A stretch of DNA of 64,000 bases from the NCBI GenBank assembly GCA_030760725.1, contig JASWHV010000011.1:15897501-15961500 (forward strand), read 5' to 3'. The position numbers and the translations under genes are program-made. The DNA comes from Neostapfia colusana (Eukaryota; Streptophyta; Magnoliopsida; Poales; Poaceae). Positions within the stretch are counted from its first letter, which is position 1. Every line of letters starts with the position of its first letter. This document shows, in pieces, positions 1 to 10,580 of the stretch. Under the pieces are notes generated by a model. The model had not been told where the DNA came from, did no database searches, and saw nothing but the letters and a program-made list of their open reading frames with translations.

Positions 1-1265
1 ATGTTGTTGCGGAGGAGATTAGCAATAGTCTCTTCAAGGTCGTGGATGAGGCTGGACACTTTCTTTGACTTCACGACGATGTCATTGATTTAGACCTCAA
101 GATTTTACATGCACTGCCAGTCTGTGGCTCCCGCGTTTTTCAGTCCGAAGGGCATCCTCACATAGCTGTAGGAGCCGTAGGAAGTGATGAATGCCGTGGC
201 TCGCCGTTCTCCTTCGCAGAGGGTGATCTGGTGGTATCCTGAGTAGGCGTGGAGGAAGCACAGGGATTCACTCCCCGCGGTGACGTCAATGACCTGATCG
301 ATGCGAGGCAACAGGAAAGGATCATTTGGGCATCCTTTGTTTAAGCTCGTGTAGTCAATACACATTCTCCATTCCCCGCTCTTCTTTTTAACGAGTACGG
401 GGTTGGCTAACCACTCGGGGTGCTGCACCTCTTCGATGAAGCCAGCTGACAAGAGTTTGTTGATCTCCATCCTAATGGCTTGTCATTTCTGTTTGTTGAA
501 GCAACACAACCTTTGCTTAACAGGCTGAGAGCCTGGCTTGATGTTGAGGGTGTGCTCGGCGATTTCCATGGGGATGCCTGGCATGTCCAAGGGTTGCCAG
601 GGGAAGACGTCCAGGTTGGAACGCAGAAATTCTGTGAGCTCAGCCTCCCGTTCTTGGCCTAGGGCGGTGCCCACCTGAATCATCTTTGCTGGGTCGACCT
701 GAACCGCCTTCGTATCCTCCGCAGGCCAGAAGGTTCCAGATGTGGCGTTGTGGTCGGGCGCGCTTCGCGTTGAATTTTGCCGGAGCTTGCTGAGCTCTGC
801 TGTCGCGACCGCTGTTGACGGCAGCTCACACGCAATTCATTTGCACAGAAGGGCTTGTCGCACGTTTGACCGCATGGTGATGACTCCCTTGGAGCCAAGG
901 ATCTTCACCTTGAGGTAAGTGTAGCTCGGGATGGCCAAGAACTTCGCGTAGCATGGCCCTCGTAGCACGGCGTGAAGGGCACTTTCATACTTGGGGACCT
1001 CAAAAGTGAGGGTCTCCGTGTGGAAATTTGCCCTGCCCCTGAAGGTGAGGGGGAGGTCGATTACTCCGAGCCGTAGAAGGGCGCTTGGGCTAGCCGGAGG
1101 TGGGAGTGTGGTATCCCCATATCATCGAGAGTTTTGGCATACAAGATGTTGAGGCCGCTCCCACCGTCCATCATCACCTTGGTCAGGCGCTTGGTGCCGA
1201 CTTTGTGTCCACAATTAAGGGCGAGTGTCTAGCTTGCGAGAGATAGGCAGGATGGTCATCCCGAT
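1..1265 (-). pseudogene. Tat-A: Ty3/gypsy (Tat lineage) protease and reverse transcriptase fragment
   Basis: Read on the minus strand, the aspartic protease active-site region (MMDGGSGLNILYAK, about 1200-1130) comes first, then the protease-RT linker (683-483), then RT (470 down to 1). RT shows CIDYTSLNKGCPNDPF, SGYHQI and MPFGLKNAGAT, wording typical of Tat-lineage elements. RT copies element RNA into cDNA and the protease matures the polyprotein. The copy is dead: frames change between the blocks, a stop lies just before the catalytic box near 100, and the YxDD motif reads as I-N-D. The rest of pol lies beyond the window start. The family call is firm; the exact family name is not known to me. 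Confidence 0.85.
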
Positions 1266-1269
1266 TCAA

Positions 1270-1657
1270 CATGATCTTGGTCTCAGACCAACAGAGGTGA
1301 CGCGCCGGTTGTCGTGGCAATATCGGCTTTCCTAGCATTGCAGGGAGGCAGGCTCAGCCATCTCCTTGCAAGGAGGCAAGCGTTTGTTGGCGGTGTTCCC
1401 CCCGAAGCTGCGGATATGCACGCTTTCGGGGGCCCGAGGGATACTAGCGTTGTGGGCCAATTGATTGTGGCTCCTTGGTTGTGCGATACGACTCTGGGGC
1501 CACGCAGGGCCGTACTCAAGAAGTCCATCATCGCCGGTGATGAAGTCGAGGTCGCCGAAGGATATCTTCGTGCCGGATGTGAGAGTTGGTCGTGGGGAAG
1601 CCATCGAGGTGGTGCAAACGGAACTCGCGCGGTAGTCCCCCTACCTGGCACACCAAC
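1270..1657 (-). pseudogene. Tat-A: 5' untranslated region and gag N-terminal stub with internal deletion
   Basis: Directly inside the LTR, at 1646-1657, is a TGGCACACCA-type stretch on the plus strand (GTTGGTGTGCCA on the minus strand), where grass Tat elements have their primer binding site. A gag N-terminal frame (MASPRPTLTSGTKISFGDL, 1604 downward) follows. The gag core and zinc knuckle are absent: sequence passes within about 100 bases from this stub to the gag-protease junction. Most of gag, normally over 1 kb, has therefore been deleted. Confidence 0.7.
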
Positions 1658-2398
1658 TGTCGGTGTTTCAGACGTCCGACTAGTAATCGAATGTACCGCG
1701 CGTTCTACCTCGAGGTGGCCTAGCTAAGAACACAAGAAGGTTTATCCTGGTCTGGGAAAAAAATGCCCTACGTCTATCTGGGGTGTCTTGCTTGTTCTTA
1801 CTCAAGAATGGGGGTTGTTCTTACAAGTGCGAGAGCCTGTCCCTTCGAAACGACAGGTCTCTCTATATATTCGCTCTCTCTCCTTCTTTATCTCTCCCTC
1901 GTCCCTTCTCTATATGGCAGAGGGGAGACGAGTCGTGGGCACAGGGTGGCTTGTCGTGTCGTTTGTTTGACAGGGCACTCGATGATGCTACCATATGCGT
2001 GGCGTGGTGCCGCTCCTGATTTTGTCCCGTCGCTAGGGAGTGGTCCATACCAAAGCGCATGCGTGCCCTGCGTACAGCTCCTCTTCGGTTCCGTTGGAGA
2101 TGACGGGAATTCAATGCCGGAGCCAGGGGGTACTCGAGTACTACTCCACTCGGCCGAGGTGGCACCTGCTCCTCATTGAAGGCCACCTGCTTCCCTCCTT
2201 CCCGAGGTGGGGCTCGGTCCTCCCTTCGATGCTATTATTTCTTTCTGGGTCGCCTAGAGGATGAGTCTTGCATCCTGCCCAGGGTCGGCCCCGTGCTCCT
2301 CGTTGCGCCTCCCAAGCCTGGGCTCGGGCCTGCTCCGTCATCACTCGTGGGATGCTCCCTTGCCTCTTCCCCGGGGGTCTGGGCCCGGAACCCCGTCA
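1658..2398 (-). repeat. Tat-A 5' LTR
   Basis: On the minus strand the LTR would start TGACGGGGTTCC (at 2398) and end CACCGACA (at 1658), directly followed by the PBS-like sequence. The 1658 end is well supported by the following primer site and gag start. The outer end at 2398 is inferred from a TG dinucleotide and is less certain. A TATA-like AATATATAGAG lies on the minus strand near 1872-1862. No flanking target duplication could be verified. The short open frames inside are not credible genes. Confidence 0.6.
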
Positions 2399-2650
2399 AA
2401 GTGTAAGGGGGTACATTATCGAGTTTAGCCCAACATTTCCTAAGTCCTCCTTCGGCTTCATATCTTGCAGTTTAGCCGCTTTTATCTTGCTACCCGCAAG
2501 GTAAACTTCAGTTTCTGGCTGATCCCCCATCCGCACACTTGCACCTTGGATTTTCATGATAAAACCACCTCCCGAGCTAGGTTTCTTGGCACTTTTCATC
2601 TGCAAAACAGATTACCATACTTGACACCCAACACATGCCCCCCTGTTTTT
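2399..2650 (-). repeat. Tat-B polypurine tract and partial 3' LTR
   Basis: Minus-strand AAAAACAGGGGGGCA (2650-2636) is a good polypurine tract. It is immediately followed by TGTGTTGGGTGTC (2635 downward), a plausible 3' LTR start. The LTR is cut short at about 2399 by the Tat-A LTR. Between 2651 and 2756 I see only the pol 3' untranslated spacer. Confidence 0.55.
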
Positions 2651-2756
2651 AGGCAAAGAAGGTGTGCCGAAAAACATCTTTCTAGCAACGATTTACCAAA
2701 CAAATTGGCTGTTAACCTTGAAAAGTTCTAGATAACCCACATTTTTGGAGATAAAA

Positions 2757-4825
2757 TCATCCTTCCTGCCTTATGCTAGGATAATACCTCTTCAAGTACC
2801 TCCAATTAATGGCTTTGCCTGAATTTTCCTCTTGTAAAGTTTCTATAAAATATGAATTCCCTGGAATAATGCTAACAATCTTGAATGGCCCTTCCCAGCT
2901 TGGTGACCACTTCCCAAACTTCTTATCTCTTGTTCCCACGGGTAAAATTGCTTTCCACACTAAGTCTTCAAGTTGAAATGATTTCTCCCTGACTTTCTTG
3001 GTGTACATCTTGGCCACCCTGAGCTTTTATTTCTCTCTCTCTCTCTCTCTCAAAGCTTCAAATCATCTCTCTGGTACTCCATCTATCACATCCATCATGA
3101 GTTCTTGGTACTCCATAGCCGATAGATTGTTTTGTTGAACCACTCTACATTCTTGCAAACTGATCTGAACAGGAAGCACAACTTCTTGCCTATACACATG
3201 CTCAAAAGGAGTTACCTTGGTGGCACCATGCTTGGAGATCTTGTAAGCCCATAGTGCTTCACTTAAAGTTTCATGCCACCTTATTGGATTTTGCTTTACC
3301 ATCTTCTTAATCAGTTTGATCACGATCATGTTGCAAGTTTCAGGTTGTACGTTTGTTTGAGCATAATATGGTGAAGAATTCAATAACTTGATCTTGAAAG
3401 ACTCGGCAAACTCTCTGAATTGATATGACAAGAAAGCTCCTCCTTGATCTATATTTAAAGTTTGTGGAACACTGAATCTATGAATGATATGCTCTAGAAC
3501 AAAGCCTATTACTTCCTTGTAGGTATTGTTCTTCAATGAGATAGCTTCTGTCCACTTTGTGAAGTAATCTATTCCAACTAACACAAAACGATGCATCTTG
3601 GATGATGAAGGATGTATCTCACCAATGAAGTCCAATCCCCATCCTCTAAATGAAAATGGCTTCACAATAGGATGTAACACACTGGCGGGAGCCAACTCGA
3701 TGTCACCAAACCTTTGGCAAACTTCACACCCCTTATAGTACTTGAAACAATCATTTTGCATGGTTTGCCAATAGATTCCTGCTCTCTTTAACATCCATTT
3801 CATCTTGTGAGCTGACTGGTGTGTACCACAAAGTCCTTCATGCACTTCACCCATATCTTTCTTTGCTTGTTCTTGATCTAAGCACTTAAACAAAAGACCA
3901 TCTATGGTTCTGTAATAGAGTTCATCATTGATCAAAGTGTATTTCAAGGCTTGGCACCAAACTTTCCTATCCCTGCACTCACTAGGATTCTTGATACACT
4001 CCATCAACACAAGTCTCCAGTCATCTATTACCATTATATCAAACATAGATGAATTGTTATGGCTTATCTCAGCTTCCAAATCCTTAGACAATGTTGTCCT
4101 TGCTTTGGTAGCAAATCTTACTTGTTTTTATCTCATAGCCCGATGCTTGTTGCGCCAAGGTATTGGCTCTCCAGTTTGTCTCTCTAAATATATGTTTGAT
4201 GCAAAAAAGTATCTAGAATCTATGATATCCAAACATTTTTCTTTGTAATTATTTAGGACTCCATCCAAGCATTGGCTCTAACCACCAATCTGTTGAATCA
4301 CAAGATTGGAATCACCAAAAACTTCTATATTTTTGACTCCAATGTCAACCAGATACTCCAAGCCATTCAACAATGCCTCATACTCGGCCTGATTGTTGGT
4401 ACATGCAAATCCTAGCCAAATAGAGAGCTCGTACATTGTGTTTGTAGGTGAAACCAATACACAACCAACTCCCTAACCTTTATCACAAACCAATCCATCA
4501 AGGTATAGTTTCCATGGACATATCTCGACTAAGCATTCATCCCCAAGTTGTATATTGTGTTCCACAATGAAGTCAGTTACAACTTGTCCTTTCATGCTTC
4601 GAAGAGGTTCATACACGAGGTCATACTCCACCAAAGAGTAAGCCCACTTGCCAAGCCTGCCACTAAGGATTGGTTTTTGCAACATGTGCTTGACTATATC
4701 ATGTTGGCAAGCAACAATACAGGTGCTAGGAAGTATATAGTGCCGAAACTTGGAACAAGCATAGTATAAAGACAAAAATAACTTTTCAATAAACACATAC
4801 CTTATCTCGGCACCAAGCAACCTTC
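2757..4825 (-). pseudogene. Tat-B: RNase H, archaeal-type RNase H and integrase part of pol
   Basis: In coding order: the C-terminal RT-linked RNase H (4825-4500, RYVFIEKL, RLGKWAYSLVEYDL); a second archaeal-type RNase H (about 4500-4230) with WKLYLDG, NNQAEYEAL and GDSNLVIQQ; then integrase (4091-2757) with an HHCC finger ending CEVCQ, a GLDFIGEI core, DQGGAF and a QPE third acidic position, and a C-terminal barrel (EKSFQLEDLVWK). The extra RNase H between RNase H and integrase is diagnostic of Tat-lineage elements. Several stops and frame changes make it a pseudogene. A CT microsatellite at 3031-3050 interrupts the integrase C-terminus. LTR-1 cuts the element at 4826. The gag half probably resumes at 35723-33974. 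Confidence 0.88.
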
Positions 4826-7800
4826 TGTAAAGACCCAAGACTTTCACTTGCTAAAGTGTTCATCACATCACACACACCACAACTCATATTGTAGTAATCT
4901 CATGAACACATTTGAAGAGCAAGTAACCACCATCAAAAGAAGAATCAGAGGAAGAACTCAAAAAAATCCAAAAGTAGGATTTCCCACATGTAAGCATGAG
5001 ACGCTGAGTTCACAATTAGGACCTAAACATTCTTAGGAATTCTCAATACAATTTTCATGCAAATCCAAACCTTTTTGAGGTACTTTCGGATACAATTATA
5101 AAAAGGGCTAGTTTGAAGGTAAATTCAAATTCAAACTACTTCCATCACATGAATTCAAAAGAGGGATTCATATTCACCCTCAGCACATTTTTATGAGATC
5201 TTCCACCAAATTTCACCCCATTTGGGATTGATCTTTAATTGAGCTAGTGGGGCAAATTCAATCTGAATTTGAAATTCAGATTGCACATTTGATGCAATTT
5301 CATTCAAACCACTCCACACTTTGGATTATTCAAATTCAAATGGTCATTCTGTGGTTTGATCAATCTTCAAAGGGCATGAAAGTCCCAAAATTAGCAACAG
5401 TGTGAAATTGAATTTTGGAAAACAAAAATGGAATGGCGGGACCCCATTGTCAGCCTCACAAGCAAACCAAACTGACTCTCAACCGAGTGCTCTGTTCTAT
5501 GGGCCTTCCACGCGAACGCCACCAAGGAAAAATTTGTCGGCCACCTCCTCGTGCTGCCATCATGCTGGAGACCAGCCTTAGGTGCTGTTATCACCTCATG
5601 AGGCGATCTTTTCACCCGCAAACCGAAACACTCAGGCTTTCCTTCTCCCTCGCGCAAGAGCGGCACTGCCACCATCGCCGCCTCTGTGCTCGATTGGGAA
5701 CTCGCTACACATCGCGTGTAGAGCCCTGCTGAGTAGCAAAACTGCAACCTAGCATCTACTTCTACCTCCTAGGCACAAAAACGAGCTGGTTCCGGCCTTC
5801 TCCAACCCTAACCAGCTGTTCTTCATGGCGATCGAACCTTGCCGCTGCTCGGGGCTCATGTGGGCAGCCCACCTCAGAGGTTTTTATGCTTGATCAAGGA
5901 CGCCCAGAGGAGCGCTGGACCTCTACGCTGTTCCTCCCAAACTCGCTGCTCAAGCCGTGAACCGTCACCCATGAATTCGGCGATTTTCTTCCGGCGCGTG
6001 CAAACGTACCTCCGGGTGAGAATCCATTGAATTCAACTTCGATTCTAGTTTAGAGGCCATCAAATTGTGCACAAAGGAACTAGACTGGCTAGCGGTCAGT
6101 TCCTCTTCACAAACCTAGCGGAAAACCCACTGTAGGAGGGTTATTTTAAGGTTTGCCGATCACAACCGTACCGGGTACCCTCGGGTGCACGGTGACATGA
6201 TACTTAGTGCCATCCCTGGGCTTATTTGCATACTTGTTGATCTTCCCTAGGTTACCCTGCTGCTTTAGAGCCATTTCCTCTAGTCTGTGGAGGATTAGGT
6301 AGCTGGGCCGGCGTCGCCGAAGTTCGACCGAAGCCGCTGCCCGTCACCCGACCATTTCTGGTCATCGGCAGCTCCACCCAACCCCACAAATGGGTTCCTT
6401 GACCCCCAAAACCCCCAGGCAGTGAGTTTGAGACCGAGGGGTGGCCAGAGACGCGAGCTCCAAGGAGCACCGCCCCGGTCCGGCGAGGGGGAAGGCGCGC
6501 ACGAGGTTAAAGATGAACCAGCGGGCCCCACGCATCAGCGTCTGTTTTTAGGGCGCCGGATCTTCTGTGTTGCCGGATCAGTTTGTGGCTACGCAAAATT
6601 AAACCTAGGGCCTCATGTATCTTTTGTTCTGGTGACTCCACATCATCAGTGGACCCCGCGGTCAGGTTTTTAAACATTTCACGGGTTTTCTTTTTCCAGA
6701 ATTTCATTTAAACTTCAAACACCCATATCTTTTGATAGGATTGTACAAATTTAGTGAACCAAATTTTGTGGGATTCAGATATCTGAGTACTTTCCAACAT
6801 AACAAGTTTCGTCCCTTGAAACACATTCTTTTTCCAGAATTAATTCCCTAAATTTAAACTGTTGGGAACTTTAACTGGAGATTACTTTGTGGAAAATTCT
6901 CAAATTTGGCCAGGATGTTTATTTTAATATCCCTGAGTATCATGCCAAATTTAAGATCCACCTGAGTTGATTAAGTCCACTTAATTGTGTGATTAAGTGA
7001 ACTGCCCCTGATAAAATGAAAAATGTACAGAAACATTTTTCAGAATTTTCTCAAACTTGTTTAGATCATAACTTTCTCTAGGATTCTTCAAATTACATGA
7101 AACCAATTTCATTAGGACCATCATAAACTCTAGTTTCCAGAACGTAATGGCTTGCTCCATGAAAATCCTTGGAAATCCTTAGAATCTCTATTAATGGCCA
7201 TTTATACATTTATTTATGCAGGGCTCAATGAGCTTTGTTTTTAATGAAATTTGTCCAAGTCACTGTTTAGGTTGTCACCAAGCCACAGTAAGAAATTCAG
7301 AATTAGAAGAGATGTCTAGCTAGAGTTATTGTCTTCATATTCTAAATTCAACACATTTACATTGAATTTGACATGCATTGTTAATTTTATTACGTGTAGT
7401 CACTGAAGTCGAAGAAGCCCCGGAGATCTTGGATTTTATCCCTCCGGGGGAGAGTTTAGTCACTGGACTGCAGCAACAAAGCAAGCCCCATTTTGCATTT
7501 AAGAGTTCTTATCAAGTTTTTGCTTTATATCTACCTAGATTGATGTATGTATGTGCATTAGGTCTAGCATGGTTGTAACTCTAATTGCATAACCAGATTA
7601 TCCTAAAGAGAGTGAGAGCAGTGTCTAAGTACTCGAGTAGAATATTCCATGCTTAATGTCTCATAGGCTTCGGTACAAGTCGACTAGATGGAATCTACTC
7701 GTGAGTATAGGATTCGCCACATAAGGGATTGGTTCGACATAAGGGATTGGTTCGATATGTGAAGTACACCTAGTAAGAAAAATGAGACTAGGCAGGGGCA

Positions 7801-8110
7801 AGGACGCAGCAAGAGGAAGTCTTGTGTGCATAGCCCTGCCCGTGTTGATTGAGGATCGATCCGTGTGCGGCCCCGCTGAATAAGTTTGAATGTACCGAAG
7901 GCATATCGGATATATGGGTTCCGATAAACTGATGTAACCTATACCTCCGGGTGTTGAGGCATAACGCACCGATTTATAGGTGCAGGTTGATGGCAGCAAG
8001 GTGGAAATCCGCTAACGGGCATAGAGAGATGCTCCGTGTAGGGAACCTCCTGCTCGTTTAGGTGCGACTGGTTTGACGTTTGAGCTGTTTGGTGAAAGGT
8101 TGTCCCGTAC
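4826..8110 (+). mobile_element. LTR-1: truncated Tekay-like LTR
   Basis: It starts TGTAAAGACCC, like the solo LTR at 13910 and element 1 at 17852, and follows those LTRs block by block: AT-rich U3, GC-rich leader (about 5440-6640), donor-like CCGGGTGAGAATCC near 6014, AT-rich intron-like part, the E2 mini-exon, and the structured block (7650-8110). Similarity stops at about 8110, before E3 and the LTR end, so roughly 0.6 kb is missing. No internal region follows. It interrupts Tat-B RNase H. The loss at the right side is best explained by a later deletion that also removed the CACTA left end. Confidence 0.8.
7400..7480 (+). other. E2 mini-exon of LTR-1
   Basis: An 81-nt segment between an acceptor-like ACGTGTAG and a GC-type donor (GCAAGC at 7481). 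With one carried-in base it reads VTEVEEAPEILDF..., matching E2 of element 1 (VAKVEEEPEVLDF) in length and phase. The partner exon E3 is lost by truncation. Confidence 0.5.
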
Positions 8111-8196
8111 GAGGAGGAAGGAGGGTCTTGCACGCCGGTCGCAGGCGGTGTTTAATTCATCTTGAGGAGGAAGGAGGGTCTCGCACGCCGGTCGCA
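8111..8196 (+). repeat. Short direct duplication at the LTR-1/CACTA junction
   Basis: Two 33-bp copies (8111-8143 and 8164-8196), differing at one base, begin GAGGAGGAAGGAGGGTCT. They are separated by 20 bases holding GGCGGTGTTTAATTCA, a CACTA subterminal-like motif. The first copy begins exactly where LTR-1 similarity ends. This looks like filler DNA from break repair. Confidence 0.7.
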
Positions 8197-8533
8197 CTTC
8201 TCTCTGCACCACCGTACCGACTGAAATTAAATTCTCGGCAGCTCTTCCTCCTTGGGTCGCTCGTCTCCCTGTGCAAACAATTGAAGACGCGCTTTTATCT
8301 CGCCCATCTCTTCACCACCAGCCACAATCAAGTTCTCTGCACCTCCTCCTCCTCATCCTCCTCCTCCTCGGGCCACGTGTTTCCCTTCCGTCCAACTCCA
8401 GCCGCTCTCTCTTCGAACACTTTAGCGATCGACCAACTCCAGTGCGACCGCCGCCTGCCATCCACTGTTCACCATTACCATTGTCATCGTCGCCATCACT
8501 ACTCCCTCCCATTCTACGTCGTCGTCATCGTTC

Positions 8534-9381
8534 ATGGCTGGGAACTTTGTTAACGACTTGGCACGTGGCCAACTCAAGGAGGAGCGCTTGGCGTGGCACA
8601 AGAATCACCCCCATGTATGTACATATGGCACACAGGTTGCTCTGTAGTTTTGCTTTTCCGTCTTGTTTGTTTTTGTTATTTTCAATTTCATGGCTTGCCA
8701 TTTGCATCACTTGTTGTCCGATTTCTTTGTGAAGCCTGAGACGGGAGACATAATGAAGTGGCAGTGCATCATCCCCGGTAAAGAAGGGGTAAGTCATGAA
8801 GAATAAGCACAATCCAGTATAACCATCGTCCCCTTATTAATGAATTTACTTTGTAGACTGATTGGGAAGGTGGTTACTACCCACTGACAATCTCGTTCTC
8901 AGATTACTATTCCTTGGTACCTCCGAGATGCGCCTTTCCACCTGGTTTCTTCCACCCAAATTTCCATCGCTCAGGATTTCTCTGCTTTGGGGTTCTTGAT
9001 CAAGAGATTGTAAGATAGACTTATTTTGCTCAAGTATTTTGTAATTTTTCCGAACTTATTTGAAGTGGTTTTTTATGTTGCTTAAATTGATATTTCGTAG
9101 GGGTGGTGTCCTAGTATTAATGTCAAAATTTTACTACTTAAAGTTTAGCGTTTGCTTCATCAGCCAAATGCACCCGATGTTGAAAATGATTGCTGTAATC
9201 TACTTATCAAGGTTAGTAACTTTGTGTTAGTGAGCAATCTAGGTTATATATCATTCCTCATTCGACATTTGTCAATTTTAAATAATGTAAATGTTATTTT
9301 CAGGATCCAGAGGAATATAAGAGTCGTGTTTGGGAGCAAGCTCGACGGTACAGTTTAGATCGATCGATGGGAGATTCATAG
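8534..9381 (+). pseudogene. SUMO-conjugating enzyme E2 (SCE1/UBC9-like), five exons, one premature stop
   Basis: UBC9/SCE1 carries SUMO on a catalytic cysteine and passes it to target lysines. Five exon-like blocks fit: 8534-8614 (MAGNFVNDLARG, HKNHPH), about 8735-8788 (PETGDIMKWQCIIPGKEG), 8857-9009 (TDWEGGYYPLTISF, FHPNFHRSGFLCFGVL), 9101-9211 and 9304-9381. All introns fall in phase 0 with GT donors, giving about 158 residues, the usual family length. The HPN motif and active-site cysteine are present. Lesions: an in-frame TAG at 9146-9148 where the family has glutamine, and a weak exon 2 acceptor that drops about five residues (GFVAK equivalent). It lies beside CACTA sequence, so it is probably a captured copy; it could also be neighbouring DNA joined by deletion. 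Confidence 0.8.
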
Positions 9382-9569
9382 GAATACAAGTCTGAAATCT
9401 ATAGTTTAGACTGCATGCAATGTGTATAAACTATGAAATGTTAACGTTTATCTCTAAATTGCAATGTGATTGTGATTCTATATGTTCATTGTGGCAATGA
9501 TGCACATTTATTATCCTTGCGCGCGAAGTGGCAACAGACGAATATACTAGAAAGGACATAATTTAAACA

Positions 9570-9790
9570 TTTTTCACAGGCAGTGTTTAACTAAGATCCA
9601 CCTGTGAAATCAAGACCGCCTAGAAATAACATAATTTAAACAATTTTCACAGGCGGTGTTTAACTAAGAGCCACCTACGAAATTGGCCTATATTAGGTTG
9701 CTCAGGCGGTTCTAAATTACAATTTAAACCGCTTGCACTAATACATCTTCAGAGCCGGTGTTTAATGAAGAGCCGTCTGTAAAAATCTGC
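9570..9790 (+). repeat. CACTA left subterminal repeats
   Basis: Several copies of (A)CAGGCGGTGTTTAAcTAAGAnCCaCCTGTGAAAT-like units, each with an inverted GGCGG...CCGCC arrangement. They resemble the right-end array at 33300-33955. A degenerate TACTAGAAAGGA at about 9546 could be a decayed terminus, but no exact CACTA end is visible. Confidence 0.6.
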
Positions 9791-9793
9791 GCC

Positions 9794-9800
9794 TATATAA
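9794..9800 (+). promoter_or_regulatory. TATA box of the CACTA internal gene
   Basis: TATATAA sits just inside the left subterminal repeats, about 790 bases before the Ptta start codon. It is followed by a C-rich, CGCC-repetitive leader (9840-10170) and an AT-rich intron-like stretch (10170-10560) in which I see no gene. Confidence 0.45.
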
Positions 9801-10580
9801 GGCCGCTCGGTCTCCTCGAAAAAACCCAACCCAGGAGATTTCACTTAGACGCCGTCAGGCTGCCAAAATGTTCCTTTGCCGCCAGAACCTCGCAGCCAAA
9901 ACCCTCGCCTCCAAGCTTCGTCCTCGCCGCCGACCTTCGTCCTCGCTATCCTCGCCGCCGAGCTTCGTCCTCGCCGCCAAGCTTCGTCGCCGTCGCGGTT
10001 GCCATCTATGTACGTCTGCCTCTTTCCTCCCTTCTCTCCCTCCTCCCTTCTCTATCCCTCGTGCCATCTTCATCCCTCCCCCTTCTTGTGCTGCCTCCCT
10101 CCTCGCCCTCGCCCTCGCCGTCCCCCACCGCCGGCGCTCTCCCGCTGTGCCGAGCCCCCCTTTTAGATTGTTTAGATTACTTGTTTAGAGACCCTAACAA
10201 TTGCTTAGATTAATTGTTTAGATTTTGTTTGAAGGTGGACCATATAGCAAATTGTTTAGAGAGCAAATTAATTGTTTACATCACAAAGCAAAACAAATTT
10301 AGCTCAGTTATTTCTTCTACATTTTCTATGTGTGTTCCTATCTGCACCAATTAGTTGTTTAGAATAGTTGTGTTAAAGGAGATAGTCTTATTGTGCTAAT
10401 AGGTAGTCCATGTTGTCTTTGTAATCACTGAGTACTATAACAGGGATACATATCGTCTTTGTAAATCCACCATGTGCACTCTATTTTATATATTAGGATG
10501 TGATTTTACATATTAGGATGTCTTTGTAATCACTGAGTACTATAACAAGAAATTCCTTCTGTTTGTTTTCAAGTTCTAAC

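Noticed and set aside
4848..5036. 62-residue frame just inside LTR-1
   Set aside because: Aligned LTRs at 13910 and 17852 do not keep the frame; it is U3 sequence.
8080..8553. Ser/Leu-rich open frames of about 150 residues before the SUMO E2-like start
   Set aside because: Low-complexity CTC/TCC-rich leader, no domain, and it overlaps the true first exon in another frame.
9758..10213. Pro/Ser-rich open frames in three phases
   Set aside because: Simple CGCC/CTCC-rich sequence of a leader region; several overlapping frames are open at once, as expected from composition.
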